Assembly (NCBI GenBank): GCA_964354855.1
Contig: CAYHBO010000013.1
Location: forward strand, 1 to 37,911
DNA: 37,911 nt
Direction: 5' to 3'
Origin: CAYHBO01 sp964354855
GTDB lineage: Bacteria; Babelota; Babeliae; Babelales; RVW-14
Shown: one piece after another, positions 1-8,135 of the stretch
How positions within the stretch are numbered: position 1 is the first letter of the stretch
Layout: each line of letters begins with the position of its first letter
Translations under genes and position numbers: made by a program
Notes under the pieces: model-generated
Seen by the model: the letters and a program-made list of their open reading frames with translations, nothing else
Told to the model about the DNA's origin: nothing
The model's database searches: none

Positions 1-55
1 GAGCAGCTGATTTGTAATCAGCAGGTCGCTGGTTCAAGTCCAGTTGCCAGCTCCA
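1..55 (+). tRNA. tRNA-Thr (anticodon TGT), 5' end cut by window edge
   Basis: The visible part starts inside the D arm. The anticodon arm has stem GCTGA/TCAGC around loop TTTGTAA, giving anticodon TGT. A T arm with TTCAAGT loop follows, then the 3' acceptor strand TGCCAGC, discriminator T and an encoded CCA at 53-55. Placement ahead of tRNA-Trp/secE/nusG agrees with the common bacterial tRNA-tuf-secE neighbourhood. Confidence 0.93.
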
Positions 56-245
56 GTAGATTCTTTTAGACAATATTTCGTACGATTTCGGCTTCCCCGC
101 GTAATCTTGTAAAAAAGATGCTTGACTATTTATTAAAAAAGTAAAAAAAACAGTAGATTTATTTATTAAAAAGTGTTTAATTACAGGGTAAAGATTATTG
201 AGTGAAAGTTTTCGGGCGGAGTCTATTTAATTCAATAGAAACTGT

Positions 246-321
246 GCCCACGTAGCTCAGCTGGCAGAGCACTTCCTTGGTAAGGAAGAGGTCACCGGTT
301 CGAATCCGGTCGCGGGCTCCA
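246..321 (+). tRNA. tRNA-Thr (anticodon GGT)
   Basis: A complete 76-nt cloverleaf with CCA encoded. Anticodon stem CTTCC/GGAAG encloses loop TTGGTAA, so the anticodon is GGT. The T arm is ACCGG/CCGGT. The acceptor GCCCACG pairs with CGCGGGC except for one A-C mismatch at the fifth pair (250/313). The roughly 190 bp upstream are AT-rich with no gene. A weak promoter-like pair (TTGAGT at 198, TATTTA at 224, spacing too long) can be seen but is not convincing. Confidence 0.95.
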
Positions 322-376
322 TTATTTTCACAGGGTTAGGTCGATATTTTATACGGTTTAAAAGAAAGTTCCTCGT

Positions 377-535
377 ATGGCAAAAAATAGAACAGTTATT
401 CACTTAGAATGTGAGTCATGCAAGCTGAGAAATTACAGCACATTGGTTTCAAAGAAGAGAGCCTTTGGTAAATTGGCGTTGAATAAGTATTGTGCTAAAT
501 GTAGATTGCATAAAAACCACAAAGAAACTAAATAA
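377..535 (+). CDS. rpmG: 50S ribosomal protein L33
   Basis: A 52-residue basic protein too short for most ORF listings. It begins MAKNRTVIHLEC and contains two CxxC pairs (CESC near residue 12 and CAKC near residue 40), the zinc-ribbon pattern of the zinc-binding form of L33, and ends in the family-typical HKNHKETK. It lies between tRNA-Thr and tRNA-Trp just ahead of secE, a very common place for rpmG. The start is the only ATG giving the family N-terminus. A weak purine-rich AAGAAAG lies upstream. It acts as a structural protein of the large ribosomal subunit near the E site. Confidence 0.95.
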   Translation: MAKNRTVIHLECESCKLRNYSTLVSKKRAFGKLALNKYCAKCRLHKNHKETK

Positions 536-541
536 CTTGCT

Positions 542-617
542 GGGTCAGTAGCTCCAATGGTAGAGCAGCGGACTCCAAATCCGCCTGTTGGGGGTTCGAG
601 TCCCTCCTGGCCTGCCA
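542..617 (+). tRNA. tRNA-Trp (anticodon CCA)
   Basis: A 76-nt cloverleaf. Acceptor GGGTCAG pairs with CTGGCCT using two G-T wobbles. Anticodon stem GCGGA/TCCGC surrounds loop CTCCAAA, giving anticodon CCA. The T loop is TTCGAGT, discriminator G, and CCA is encoded at 615-617. It sits 21 bp before secE, the classical tRNA-Trp-secE-nusG order. Confidence 0.96.
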
Positions 618-638
618 GTCAATTTGAAAAGGTGAATA

Positions 639-821
639 ATGAATAAAGTCTTGTCTTTCATCAATGAAATTAAAGTTGAATTGCAAAAAACTTCTTGGCC
701 TAATCGCAATGATGTGATTGGAGCTATGATAATTGTTTGTATCTTAACCTTTGTTTATGCTGTGATTCTTGGGTCTATGGATTTTTTCTTTAATTACCTT
801 ATCAATAAATTTATTTTTTAA
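639..821 (+). CDS. secE: Preprotein translocase subunit SecE
   Basis: A 60-residue single-span SecE of the short type. The amphipathic N-terminal part carries the conserved segment ELQKTSWPNRNDV (about residues 14-26), and one membrane helix covers about residues 28-52. SecE clamps the SecY channel in the inner membrane and is essential for Sec export, which the many signal-peptide proteins in this window need. A ribosome binding site AAAAGGTG lies 6-8 bases ahead of the ATG. nusG follows after 50 bp, as in most bacteria. Confidence 0.95.
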   Translation: MNKVLSFINEIKVELQKTSWPNRNDVIGAMIIVCILTFVYAVILGSMDFFFNYLINKFIF

Positions 822-871
822 AGAAGAAGTATGTTGGTTAAACATCAGTTGTTGCAGGATTAGAGTTTGCT

Positions 872-1396
872 ATGAAACGTTGGTATGTCGTACAGGTTTA
901 TACGGGCTTTGAAGAAGCAGTGAAAGCTGATTTGGAAAAGCATATTAAGTCAGATAACCTTGAAGAGCTTATCGATAAAGTTTTAATTCCCACAAGCGAA
1001 ATAGCAAGTTTCTTTTGTGTCGAAGAAAATAAATCGAAAAAAGAGGTTATTTTCCCAGGGTATATTCTTGTTCATATGGAGATGATCGGTGAGGCATTTC
1101 GACTTGTGAACACCACTCCAAAAGTTGCAAGATTTTTGGGAGGAGAAAGCCCTGTTGCCATCTCTGAAAAAGAAGTTGATCGTATTTTTTCCCAAATGGA
1201 AGGTAAGGTTCAGCTTTCTAGTGAAAAATCACCGTTTGTTATTGGCAATGAAGTTCATGTATCGAGCGGACCATTTTCAGGTTTTGTTGGTATGATTGAT
1301 AAAGTTGATGATGACAAAGGAAGACTTACCGTTATGGTAAGTATTTTTGGAAGGCTTACGCCAGTTGAGTTGGGATTTGATCAGGTCAAGAGATAG
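872..1396 (+). CDS. nusG: Transcription termination/antitermination protein NusG
   Basis: 174 residues, the usual length. The N-terminal NGN domain starts with RWYVVQVYTGFE and contains the conserved FPGYILV stretch near residue 66. A linker follows, and the C-terminal KOW domain includes VSSGPFSGFVG near residue 130. NusG binds the RNA polymerase clamp helices to increase processivity and links polymerase to ribosomal protein S10 or Rho. It lies between secE and rplK, its standard context, and the ribosomal protein genes follow on the same strand without a visible terminator. Confidence 0.97.
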   Translation: MKRWYVVQVYTGFEEAVKADLEKHIKSDNLEELIDKVLIPTSEIASFFCVEENKSKKEVIFPGYILVHMEMIGEAFRLVNTTPKVARFLGGESPVAISEKEVDRIFSQMEGKVQLSSEKSPFVIGNEVHVSSGPFSGFVGMIDKVDDDKGRLTVMVSIFGRLTPVELGFDQVKR

Positions 1397-1466
1397 TGGT
1401 TATTGAATTAAGTCTGCTTATTTATTGTTTAATGTTAAAACTAAATTACGATTAGGTGAGTTTATC

Positions 1467-1895
1467 ATGTCAAAGAAAGTTATTAAAGCTACGATTAAGC
1501 TGCAAATTCCTGCAGGTGGCGCAACGCCTGCACCTCCAGTGGGCTCATCTTTAGGACAACATCAAGTAAATATCATGGATTTTTGTAAAAAATTTAATGC
1601 CTTAACGGCGAATAGAAAAGGTGAAACGGTTCCAGTGTTTATTACTGTTTATACCGATAAAACCTATGAGTTTATTACAAAAACACCTCCTGTATCAGAG
1701 CTTTTGCGTAAGAGGGCGAATATTCAAAAGGGATCAAGTAACCCAGGAAAAGAAACCGCTGGAAATATTAAAATGAAAGATATTGAAGAAATCGCTAAAA
1801 TTAAAATGGTTGATTTGAATGCGAATGACTTAGAGGCAGCAAAAAAAATTGTTGCAGGTAGCGCTCGTAGTATGGGCTTGGCTGTTGTCGATTAA
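1467..1895 (+). CDS. rplK: 50S ribosomal protein L11
   Basis: 142 residues from the ATG at 1467, matching the family length. This start is chosen over an in-frame ATG 14 codons upstream because AGGTGA lies just ahead of it and the protein then begins MSKKVIKATIKLQIPAGG, the usual L11 N-terminus. It contains the proline-rich PAGGATPAPPVG segment, and the C-terminal RNA-binding domain ends with GSARSMGLAVVD. L11 binds the GTPase-associated centre of 23S rRNA. Next gene is rplA, 30 bp on. Confidence 0.97.
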   Translation: MSKKVIKATIKLQIPAGGATPAPPVGSSLGQHQVNIMDFCKKFNALTANRKGETVPVFITVYTDKTYEFITKTPPVSELLRKRANIQKGSSNPGKETAGNIKMKDIEEIAKIKMVDLNANDLEAAKKIVAGSARSMGLAVVD

Positions 1896-1925
1896 GTGTG
1901 AATCTTTTTAAATTACAAGGTTATT

Positions 1926-2618
1926 ATGAATAAGGTTGGAAAAAAACACGTTGACGCGAAAAAAAGATTAGCTGAAGCTGATATCTCAACTTGGCAAAAA
2001 GCGCTTGATTTTGTGGTTAAGAATGCTCATACAAAATTTGATGAATCAGTTGATGTAAGCGTTGTTCTTGGCATAGACCCTTCAAAGGGTGAGCAGGTTG
2101 TCCGTGGATCAGCTCTTTTGCCTAATGGAACTGGGAAAAAAGTTAAGGTTCTTGTTTTTGCAAAAGGCGCTTACGCTGAAGCTGCGAAAAAGGCTGGGGC
2201 TGATTATGTTGGCTTAGAAGACTTTATCGAAAAAATAGAACAAGGTTGGCTTGATTTTGATGTGAGCGTTGCTACGCCAGATCTCATGGGTATTGTTGGG
2301 AAAATAGCTAAAATCTTGGGGCCAAAAGGTTTGCTTCCAAACGTTAAAGTTGGGACGGTTACTTTTGATGTAGCGTCTATGGTTAATGATCTTAAACAAG
2401 GACGAGTTTCTTTCCGTAATGATAAAGGTGGTGTTTTACATGCGCCATTCGGAAGAGTTTCTTTTGGTGTTGAGAAATTAAAAACTAACCTCGCTAGTTT
2501 TTTGAAGGCATTACAGGCTAGTAAACCTGCTTCCTCAAAAGGGAAGTTTTTGAGGAAAATTGTTATTTCTTCAACCATGGGCGTTGGTATACAGATAAGT
2601 CCAGATGAAGTTATTTAA
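1926..2618 (+). CDS. rplA: 50S ribosomal protein L1
   Basis: 230 residues, full length. The N-terminal GKKHVDAKKRL is followed by the conserved core with GKVAKILGPKGLLPN-like sequence (here GKIAKILGPKGLLPN, near residue 126) and the GRVSFRNDKGG segment. L1 binds 23S rRNA at the mobile L1 stalk and in many bacteria represses its own rplKA operon. I could not identify an L1-binding leader hairpin ahead of rplK. A purine-rich AAGG precedes the ATG, and rplJ begins 18 bp after the stop. Confidence 0.97.
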   Translation: MNKVGKKHVDAKKRLAEADISTWQKALDFVVKNAHTKFDESVDVSVVLGIDPSKGEQVVRGSALLPNGTGKKVKVLVFAKGAYAEAAKKAGADYVGLEDFIEKIEQGWLDFDVSVATPDLMGIVGKIAKILGPKGLLPNVKVGTVTFDVASMVNDLKQGRVSFRNDKGGVLHAPFGRVSFGVEKLKTNLASFLKALQASKPASSKGKFLRKIVISSTMGVGIQISPDEVI

Positions 2619-2636
2619 CAGGCAAAGGTTGTACTC

Positions 2637-3167
2637 ATGAATCGTCAAGAAAAAGAAGTTGTTGTATCTGACTTAAAAAAACTTTTTACCGATTTTAACT
2701 CAGCGTTTCTTGTTAGTTACAAGGGCTTAAACGTTGAATTATTACAGATATTAAGAAGAGATTTGCGCAAAGAAGGTGAAGTTTTTAAAGTTACCAAAGC
2801 TAGATTAATGAAGCGAGCTGCCAGAGATGTTGGGCAGAATGAACAATGGTTTAGTGATTTGCAAAATGATTTCAAAGGACAAATTGGTCTTATTTTTTCA
2901 TCGTCCGATATTTCTTTGATTTCAAAAAAACTTGTTACGTTTGCGAAAGCGCATGAAAAATTACAAATTATTTCAGCGCTTGCTGCATCAAAGGTTTATT
3001 CAATTAATGATATAAGGATTATTGCGTCATTGCCTCCAAGAGAGCAATTATTGGCAATGGTTCTTGGCACTATGAAGGCTCCTATAACAAGTTTTGCACA
3101 AGTGCTTAATGCTGTGCTTGTTAAACTAGTTGTAGTACTTCAAGAAGTAGCAAAGAAAAAAGAGTAA
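2637..3167 (+). CDS. rplJ: 50S ribosomal protein L10
   Basis: 176 residues, typical for L10. The N-terminal domain starts NRQEKEVVVSDLKKLF and contains the family stretch VSYKGLNVELLQILRRDLRKEG. The C-terminal helix that docks L7/L12 dimers is hydrophobic and basic (ends VVVLQEVAKKKE). It forms the base of the stalk that recruits translational GTPases. The gene sits 18 bp after rplA and 74 bp before rplL, so no long L10 autoregulatory leader separates it from rplA. Confidence 0.97.
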   Translation: MNRQEKEVVVSDLKKLFTDFNSAFLVSYKGLNVELLQILRRDLRKEGEVFKVTKARLMKRAARDVGQNEQWFSDLQNDFKGQIGLIFSSSDISLISKKLVTFAKAHEKLQIISALAASKVYSINDIRIIASLPPREQLLAMVLGTMKAPITSFAQVLNAVLVKLVVVLQEVAKKKE

Positions 3168-3241
3168 TTAAGTATATAAATATAGTTAGTTTTAAGTAAA
3201 TTGTGTTAGTGATCTGTTGTTAATGTTAAGGAGTTTACTCA

Positions 3242-3616
3242 ATGTCTACGACTAAGAAACTTATTGAAGAAATTGGTAATATGTCGGTTAAAGATCTTGC
3301 CGATTTGGTTAAAGAACTTGAAACAGCGTTTGGTGTTTCTGCGGCTTCAGCCGTAGCAGCAGCACCTGCAGCAGCGGTAGCAGTAGCTGCTCCAGCTGAA
3401 GAAAAAAATGAGTTTAAGGTTACTCTTAAAGAATCTGGTTCAGATATGATCAAGGTTATTAAAGCTCTTAGGTCGATCACAACTCTTTCATTGGGTGATG
3501 CGAAAAAAGCAGTAGAAGAAGTTCCTTATCTTGTGGCTCCAGCAGCACCAAAAGAAGAAGCTCAAAAAATGAAAAAAGCGCTTGAAGAAGCCGGAGCAAA
3601 AGTCGAGCTTAGTTAA
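3242..3616 (+). CDS. rplL: 50S ribosomal protein L7/L12
   Basis: 124 residues. The N-terminal dimerisation domain (STTKKLIEEIGNMSVKDLADLVKELE) is followed by a long Ala/Val/Pro hinge (about residues 32-55) and the C-terminal domain with EFKVTLKESG, the helix LGDAKKAVEEVP, and ending EEAGAKVELS. Present in multiple copies on L10, it recruits EF-Tu and EF-G. A strong AAGGAG ribosome binding site lies 8 bases before the ATG, in line with the need for several copies per ribosome. Confidence 0.98.
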   Translation: MSTTKKLIEEIGNMSVKDLADLVKELETAFGVSAASAVAAAPAAAVAVAAPAEEKNEFKVTLKESGSDMIKVIKALRSITTLSLGDAKKAVEEVPYLVAPAAPKEEAQKMKKALEEAGAKVELS

Positions 3617-3665
3617 TAAGCTTTCTTCTTATCATTATTATTTAGCTTTTTTAAATGTAATGTAA

Positions 3666-3713
3666 GGACCCATTTTAGATCAAGTATATTGGTTTAAAAT
3701 GGGCTCCTTTTGT
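3666..3713 (+). terminator. Hairpin between rplL and rpoB, probable attenuator
   Basis: GGACCCATTTTA pairs with TAAAATGGGCTCC (one bulged base), with a loop of about 22 bases and TTTTGTC after it. It stands in the 187-bp rplL-rpoB gap, where many bacteria carry a partial terminator or RNase processing site that lowers rpoBC expression relative to rplJL. The U tract is short, so partial readthrough is likely. The function is inferred from position and shape. Confidence 0.6.
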
Positions 3714-3803
3714 CTATTATTGATTGTAGTTGTTTATTGTAGAATTTGGCGTGGTTGGAAAAAATATTTCACTACCTTTCTTATAGTTTTTAGGAGCGAT
3801 TGA

Positions 3804-6800
3804 ATGTTTCAATTTGGAAGAGGTAAAGGTATTTTAAGAAAGTATTTTGGAAAGATTAAAGAGACTGTTTCGTTACCTAATCTAATAGAAGTCCAATCTA
3901 ATTCGTTTAATGATTTTATACAGATTGATTCTTTACCTGTTGAACGTCAAAATGTCGGACTTGAAAAGGTTTTTAGAGATATTTTTCCAATTAAACATAA
4001 TGAGAATATTTCTCTTGAATATATTAGTTATGAATTGGGTGATTGGGCGTGTGTTTGCGGGACACTTTCAGGGATACAAAATAGATACAAATGGAATTGT
4101 ATCTCCTGCAAAAAAGGTGGTTGTAGCCGTTTAGAAAAAAATACATGTACTTCATGTAAAAAAACTGCTGCTCAATATATTACCTGTAAAAAATGTTTTT
4201 CACGTGTTTCACTAAAAGTTAGTGCTTCTGTTGATGAATGTCGTTATAGTGGAAAAACTTTTTCTATGTCACTTAAGGTTAAGATGCAGCTTGTCAGCTG
4301 GGACATTAATCCACAAACATTGGCTAAAACAATTCGTGATATAAAAGAACAAAGTATCTTTTTCTGTGATCTTCCAATAATGATTGATCTTTATGAGGAT
4401 CAACAAAATCGTATTAAAATTGGAAGTCAGGGAACGTTCCTTATCAATGGTGTTGATCGAGTTGTTGTTAGTCAGATGCATCGTGCACCAGGTGTTGTTT
4501 TTTCTCTTAGTAAAAAAACAAAAGACTTAAGAGGTCTGCCATACCACTTAGCACGTGTTATTCCTTCTCGTGGAGCTTGGATTGATTTTGAATTTGATCA
4601 CAATGATTTGCTTTATGTTCGTATTGATAAAAAAAAGAAAATATTGGCAACAACTTTCTTACAAGCTATTGGCTTAGAACGTGCGGCTATTCTTTCTACT
4701 TTTTATGATTTTGAAACAATTACGGTTAAAAAAACTATTTTTTATAAGAAAGTTGATAAAGCTTTAATAGGACAACGTCTTGAAGCAGAGGCATTACCAA
4801 AAGAACATGAAAGCCTTCTTGTTGTAGGGAAGCGCTTAAATAAAGCTGATGTTGACTTGCTTGTTAAAGAGGGAATTAAGACTCTTACCGTAAGAAAAAA
4901 TAGTTTAGTTAATAAAATTATTACTCATGATTTGGTGAGTCAGGAAACTGGAGAAGTTATTCTTCAACAAGGAATGATTTTAAATGAGGAATTGATTGAT
5001 TATCTTGAATCTTTGGACAATTCAAGTTTTAGTCTTATTCAATCGTCTGGTTATGTTCTTCAGCCGACAATAGCATTAACCTTTGGTCAAGATACAAATA
5101 CTACCAAAGAGGAAGCTCTTAAAGATGTTTACAGTAAGTTAAAGCCTGGAGATGTTCCTACATTAAAAATTATGGAAGAATATATTCATGATTTATTCTT
5201 TAATACTCGCTTTTATGATTTAACCATTGTCGGGCGTATTAGAACTAATAGAAAATTAGGTTTATCTATTGATCGAAGCATTACGCATTTAACTAAAGAA
5301 GATATTATTGCTACTGTACGATATCTTATTGGGCTAAAAGAACGCGGAGAAGGTGAGCTTGATGATATTGATCATCTTGGAAATCGTTGCGTTCGGTTAG
5401 TTGGTGAGTTATTACAAAGTCAGCTTTATGTTGGATTTTCACGTATTGAACGTATTGTGAGAGAGCGATTTAGATTGCAAGAGAGTTATGCTGCTTTAAT
5501 GCCATATGATTTCTTAAACGTAAAGCCACTTGCTGCAGTTTTAAGGGAATTTTTTGGAACAGGGCAACTTTCTCAATTTATGGATCAAACTAATCCGTTA
5601 GCAGAAATGGCACATAAACGTAGATTGTCAGCACTTGGGCCCGGTGGTATTTCACGAGAGCGTGCGACCTTTGAAGTTCGAGACGTTCATTCTTCGCATT
5701 ATGGTCGTATTTGTCCTATTGAAACGCCAGAAGGGCAAAATATTGGTCTTATTTCATCATTGGCTACTTATGCACGAGTTAATGAGCTTGGTTTTATAGA
5801 AACTCCTTATCATAAAGTTGAAGATGGTACAGTTCAATCAAGTGCTATTTATATGGATGCGTTTGAAGAGCAAGGTAAAGTTATTGGACAAGCTGCTACC
5901 GGTTTGGATAGTAAAAATCGCATTAAAGATGAACAGGTCTTTGTTAGAAAAGATGGAAATATTTTTGTTGTAGATAAAGATAAAGTTTCTTATTTGGATG
6001 CCTCACCTAAACAGCTATTTTCGGTTCCAACGGCATTAATTCCATTTTTAGAACATAATGATGCAAACCGAGCTTTGATGGGTTCGAACATGCAACGACA
6101 AGCGGTTCCTTTAATTAAATGCGAAGCGCCAATTGTTGGTACTGGTATGGAGCGAGATCTTGGTTCTCTGGCTGGAGCGGTTGTTCTTGCTAAAAACTCG
6201 GGTTCAGTGGTTTATGTTTCTGCAGAAAAAATTGTTGTTCGAGTAAGTAAAGAACATGAAAGTGAAAGCGACTTAATGTTTAAGTCGGTAGATATTTATG
6301 AGCTTAAGAAATTTGGACGATCAAGTCACAATACATGGATTCACTATAAGCCAATTGTTAAAGTTGGTGATACAGTCAATAAAGGTGATGTATTAACTGA
6401 TGGTGCTGCGACTAGTAATGGTGAACTTGCATTAGGAAGTAATATTTTAGTTGCATTTATGCCATGGCATGGATACAACTTTGAAGATGCTATTGTTGTA
6501 AGTCGACGTCTTGTTTCTGAGGATGTTTTCTCCTCGGTTCACGTTGAAGAATTTGTTGTAGAAGCTCGAGACACTAAGTTAGGAGCGGAAGAAATTACGC
6601 GAGATATTCCTAATGTTTCTGAAAAGAGCCTTTCATCTTTAGATGAAGATGGTATTGTAAGAGTTGGTACCAGGGTTAGTCCTGGAGATATTCTTGTCGG
6701 CAAAGTTACACTCAAAGGTGACGTACAAGTTTCTCCTGAAGAAAAGCTTTTACGAGCAATTTTCGGAGAAAAATCGCGAGAAGTAAGAGATACTTCTTTG

Positions 6801-8135
6801 CGTGTACCACCTGGAGTTGAAGCTACCGTTGTAGATGTTAAGGTTTTCTCTCGTAGCGGAATTAGAAAAGATAAGCGTTATAAAGATATGGTTCAAAAAG
6901 AGGCCAAAAAAATAGAAGAAAACTTCTCTTATCAGCTTAATATTGCTCAAGACAGCATTAAAATAATTGTGATGGATCTTTTACTTAAACAAAAAGTTAA
7001 GAGTGCTCCACATGATGCGCTGCTTAAAAAAGATGGGCTAACTAAGGCTATTCTTGATAAATCTCTTTTACAAGACTTACTTAAGATAGAAACAACTGAT
7101 AAACAGGTAAATGAGCAATTGAGTCATTATATGGCTATGCTTGATTCTCAAGTACACGTTTTAACAGCACTCAAAGAAGAATTTATTAGCAAATTACGTA
7201 AAGGCGATGAGCTTCCTTCTGGTGTTATTAAAATGATTAAAGTTTATGTTGCTACAACACGTAGATTGTCGGTAGGTGATAAAATGGCAGGTCGACATGG
7301 AAATAAAGGGGTTGTTTCTCGTATTGTTAACATAGAAGACATGCCGTATCTTGAAGATGGAACCGCCGTTGATATTGTTTTAAATCCACTTGGTGTTCCT
7401 GGTCGTATGAATATTGGACAGCTTTTAGAAACTGTACTAGGTATGGCGGGTAAAACACTGGGTAATCAGTTGGCAAAAAAAATAAAAGATATGAGTGAGA
7501 GTGAGCTTAGAATTCAATTATCTTCTTATTATGGTAAAGATTTCATCAAGAGCATGGAAGAACTACATGGTAAGGAGATCCTTGATACTATAGCAGAAAC
7601 AACCATGAAGAGAGGGGTTGCAAGCAAGACCCCTGTTTTTGAAGGTGCTGACTATGAAACTGAAATTAAGCCAATTCTTGCTCAAGCTAACTTGCCAAGC
7701 AATGGAACTTTTACATTGTACAATGGTCAAACAGGAGAAGCATTTGATCAGCCGGTGACCGTTGGTTACATCTATATGATGAAACTTAATCACTTGGTTG
7801 ATGACAAATTGCATGCGCGTTCTGTTGGGCCATACTCTTTGATTACTCAGCAACCATTAGGTGGTAAAGCTCAGTTCGGGGGGCAACGTCTTGGGGAAAT
7901 GGAAGTCTGGGCGCTCTTTGCTTATGGTGCTGCATATACGTTGCAAGAGATGCTTACCATAAAGTCTGATGATACCAATGGAAGAATTAAGGCGTATGAG
8001 GCAATCATTCGTGGGGATGAAATTCCAGAACCTGGAATCCCTGAATCTTTTAATGTACTGGTTAAAGATCTTCAAGGTCTTGGGTTACAAGTAGATCTCT
8101 TTAAAACGAGCAAGGAGCTTATCAGTGAACAATAA
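3804..8135 (+). CDS. rpoB: DNA-directed RNA polymerase beta subunit with Cys-rich N-terminal insertion
   Basis: 1443 residues, longer than the 1342 of E. coli. All main beta regions are visible: the rifampicin pocket (QLSQFMDQTNPLAEMAHKRR, with the D, H and S positions linked to resistance all wild type), GYNFEDAIVVSRR near residue 890, and GDKMAGRHGNKGV near residue 1155. At residues 81-146, inside the beta1 region between SYELGD and RYSGKTFS, there is an extra stretch of about 60 residues with nine cysteines besides C146. In E. coli only a few residues separate the equivalent points. AGGAG precedes the ATG, and the stop overlaps rpoC by 11 bases. Confidence 0.98.
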   Translation: MFQFGRGKGILRKYFGKIKETVSLPNLIEVQSNSFNDFIQIDSLPVERQNVGLEKVFRDIFPIKHNENISLEYISYELGDWACVCGTLSGIQNRYKWNCISCKKGGCSRLEKNTCTSCKKTAAQYITCKKCFSRVSLKVSASVDECRYSGKTFSMSLKVKMQLVSWDINPQTLAKTIRDIKEQSIFFCDLPIMIDLYEDQQNRIKIGSQGTFLINGVDRVVVSQMHRAPGVVFSLSKKTKDLRGLPYHLARVIPSRGAWIDFEFDHNDLLYVRIDKKKKILATTFLQAIGLERAAILSTFYDFETITVKKTIFYKKVDKALIGQRLEAEALPKEHESLLVVGKRLNKADVDLLVKEGIKTLTVRKNSLVNKIITHDLVSQETGEVILQQGMILNEELIDYLESLDNSSFSLIQSSGYVLQPTIALTFGQDTNTTKEEALKDVYSKLKPGDVPTLKIMEEYIHDLFFNTRFYDLTIVGRIRTNRKLGLSIDRSITHLTKEDIIATVRYLIGLKERGEGELDDIDHLGNRCVRLVGELLQSQLYVGFSRIERIVRERFRLQESYAALMPYDFLNVKPLAAVLREFFGTGQLSQFMDQTNPLAEMAHKRRLSALGPGGISRERATFEVRDVHSSHYGRICPIETPEGQNIGLISSLATYARVNELGFIETPYHKVEDGTVQSSAIYMDAFEEQGKVIGQAATGLDSKNRIKDEQVFVRKDGNIFVVDKDKVSYLDASPKQLFSVPTALIPFLEHNDANRALMGSNMQRQAVPLIKCEAPIVGTGMERDLGSLAGAVVLAKNSGSVVYVSAEKIVVRVSKEHESESDLMFKSVDIYELKKFGRSSHNTWIHYKPIVKVGDTVNKGDVLTDGAATSNGELALGSNILVAFMPWHGYNFEDAIVVSRRLVSEDVFSSVHVEEFVVEARDTKLGAEEITRDIPNVSEKSLSSLDEDGIVRVGTRVSPGDILVGKVTLKGDVQVSPEEKLLRAIFGEKSREVRDTSLRVPPGVEATVVDVKVFSRSGIRKDKRYKDMVQKEAKKIEENFSYQLNIAQDSIKIIVMDLLLKQKVKSAPHDALLKKDGLTKAILDKSLLQDLLKIETTDKQVNEQLSHYMAMLDSQVHVLTALKEEFISKLRKGDELPSGVIKMIKVYVATTRRLSVGDKMAGRHGNKGVVSRIVNIEDMPYLEDGTAVDIVLNPLGVPGRMNIGQLLETVLGMAGKTLGNQLAKKIKDMSESELRIQLSSYYGKDFIKSMEELHGKEILDTIAETTMKRGVASKTPVFEGADYETEIKPILAQANLPSNGTFTLYNGQTGEAFDQPVTVGYIYMMKLNHLVDDKLHARSVGPYSLITQQPLGGKAQFGGQRLGEMEVWALFAYGAAYTLQEMLTIKSDDTNGRIKAYEAIIRGDEIPEPGIPESFNVLVKDLQGLGLQVDLFKTSKELISEQ
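4044..4241 (+). other. Cys-rich, probably zinc-binding insertion within RpoB
   Basis: This segment encodes RpoB residues 81-146. Cysteines fall at 83, 85, 99, 102, 107, 115, 118, 128, 131 and 146, as one CxC and three CxxC pairs plus single cysteines, separated by Lys-rich linkers. Pairs of CxxC knuckles are the usual ligand sets of zinc ribbons, so one or two zinc sites are likely. The flanking residues align with normal beta subunit sequence, so this is an insertion, not a frameshift. Its role is unknown. Confidence 0.75.

Noticed and set aside
5540..5660. Possible rifampicin resistance in RpoB
   Set aside because: The residues that commonly change in resistant strains (Asp, His and Ser of the pocket) are all wild type.
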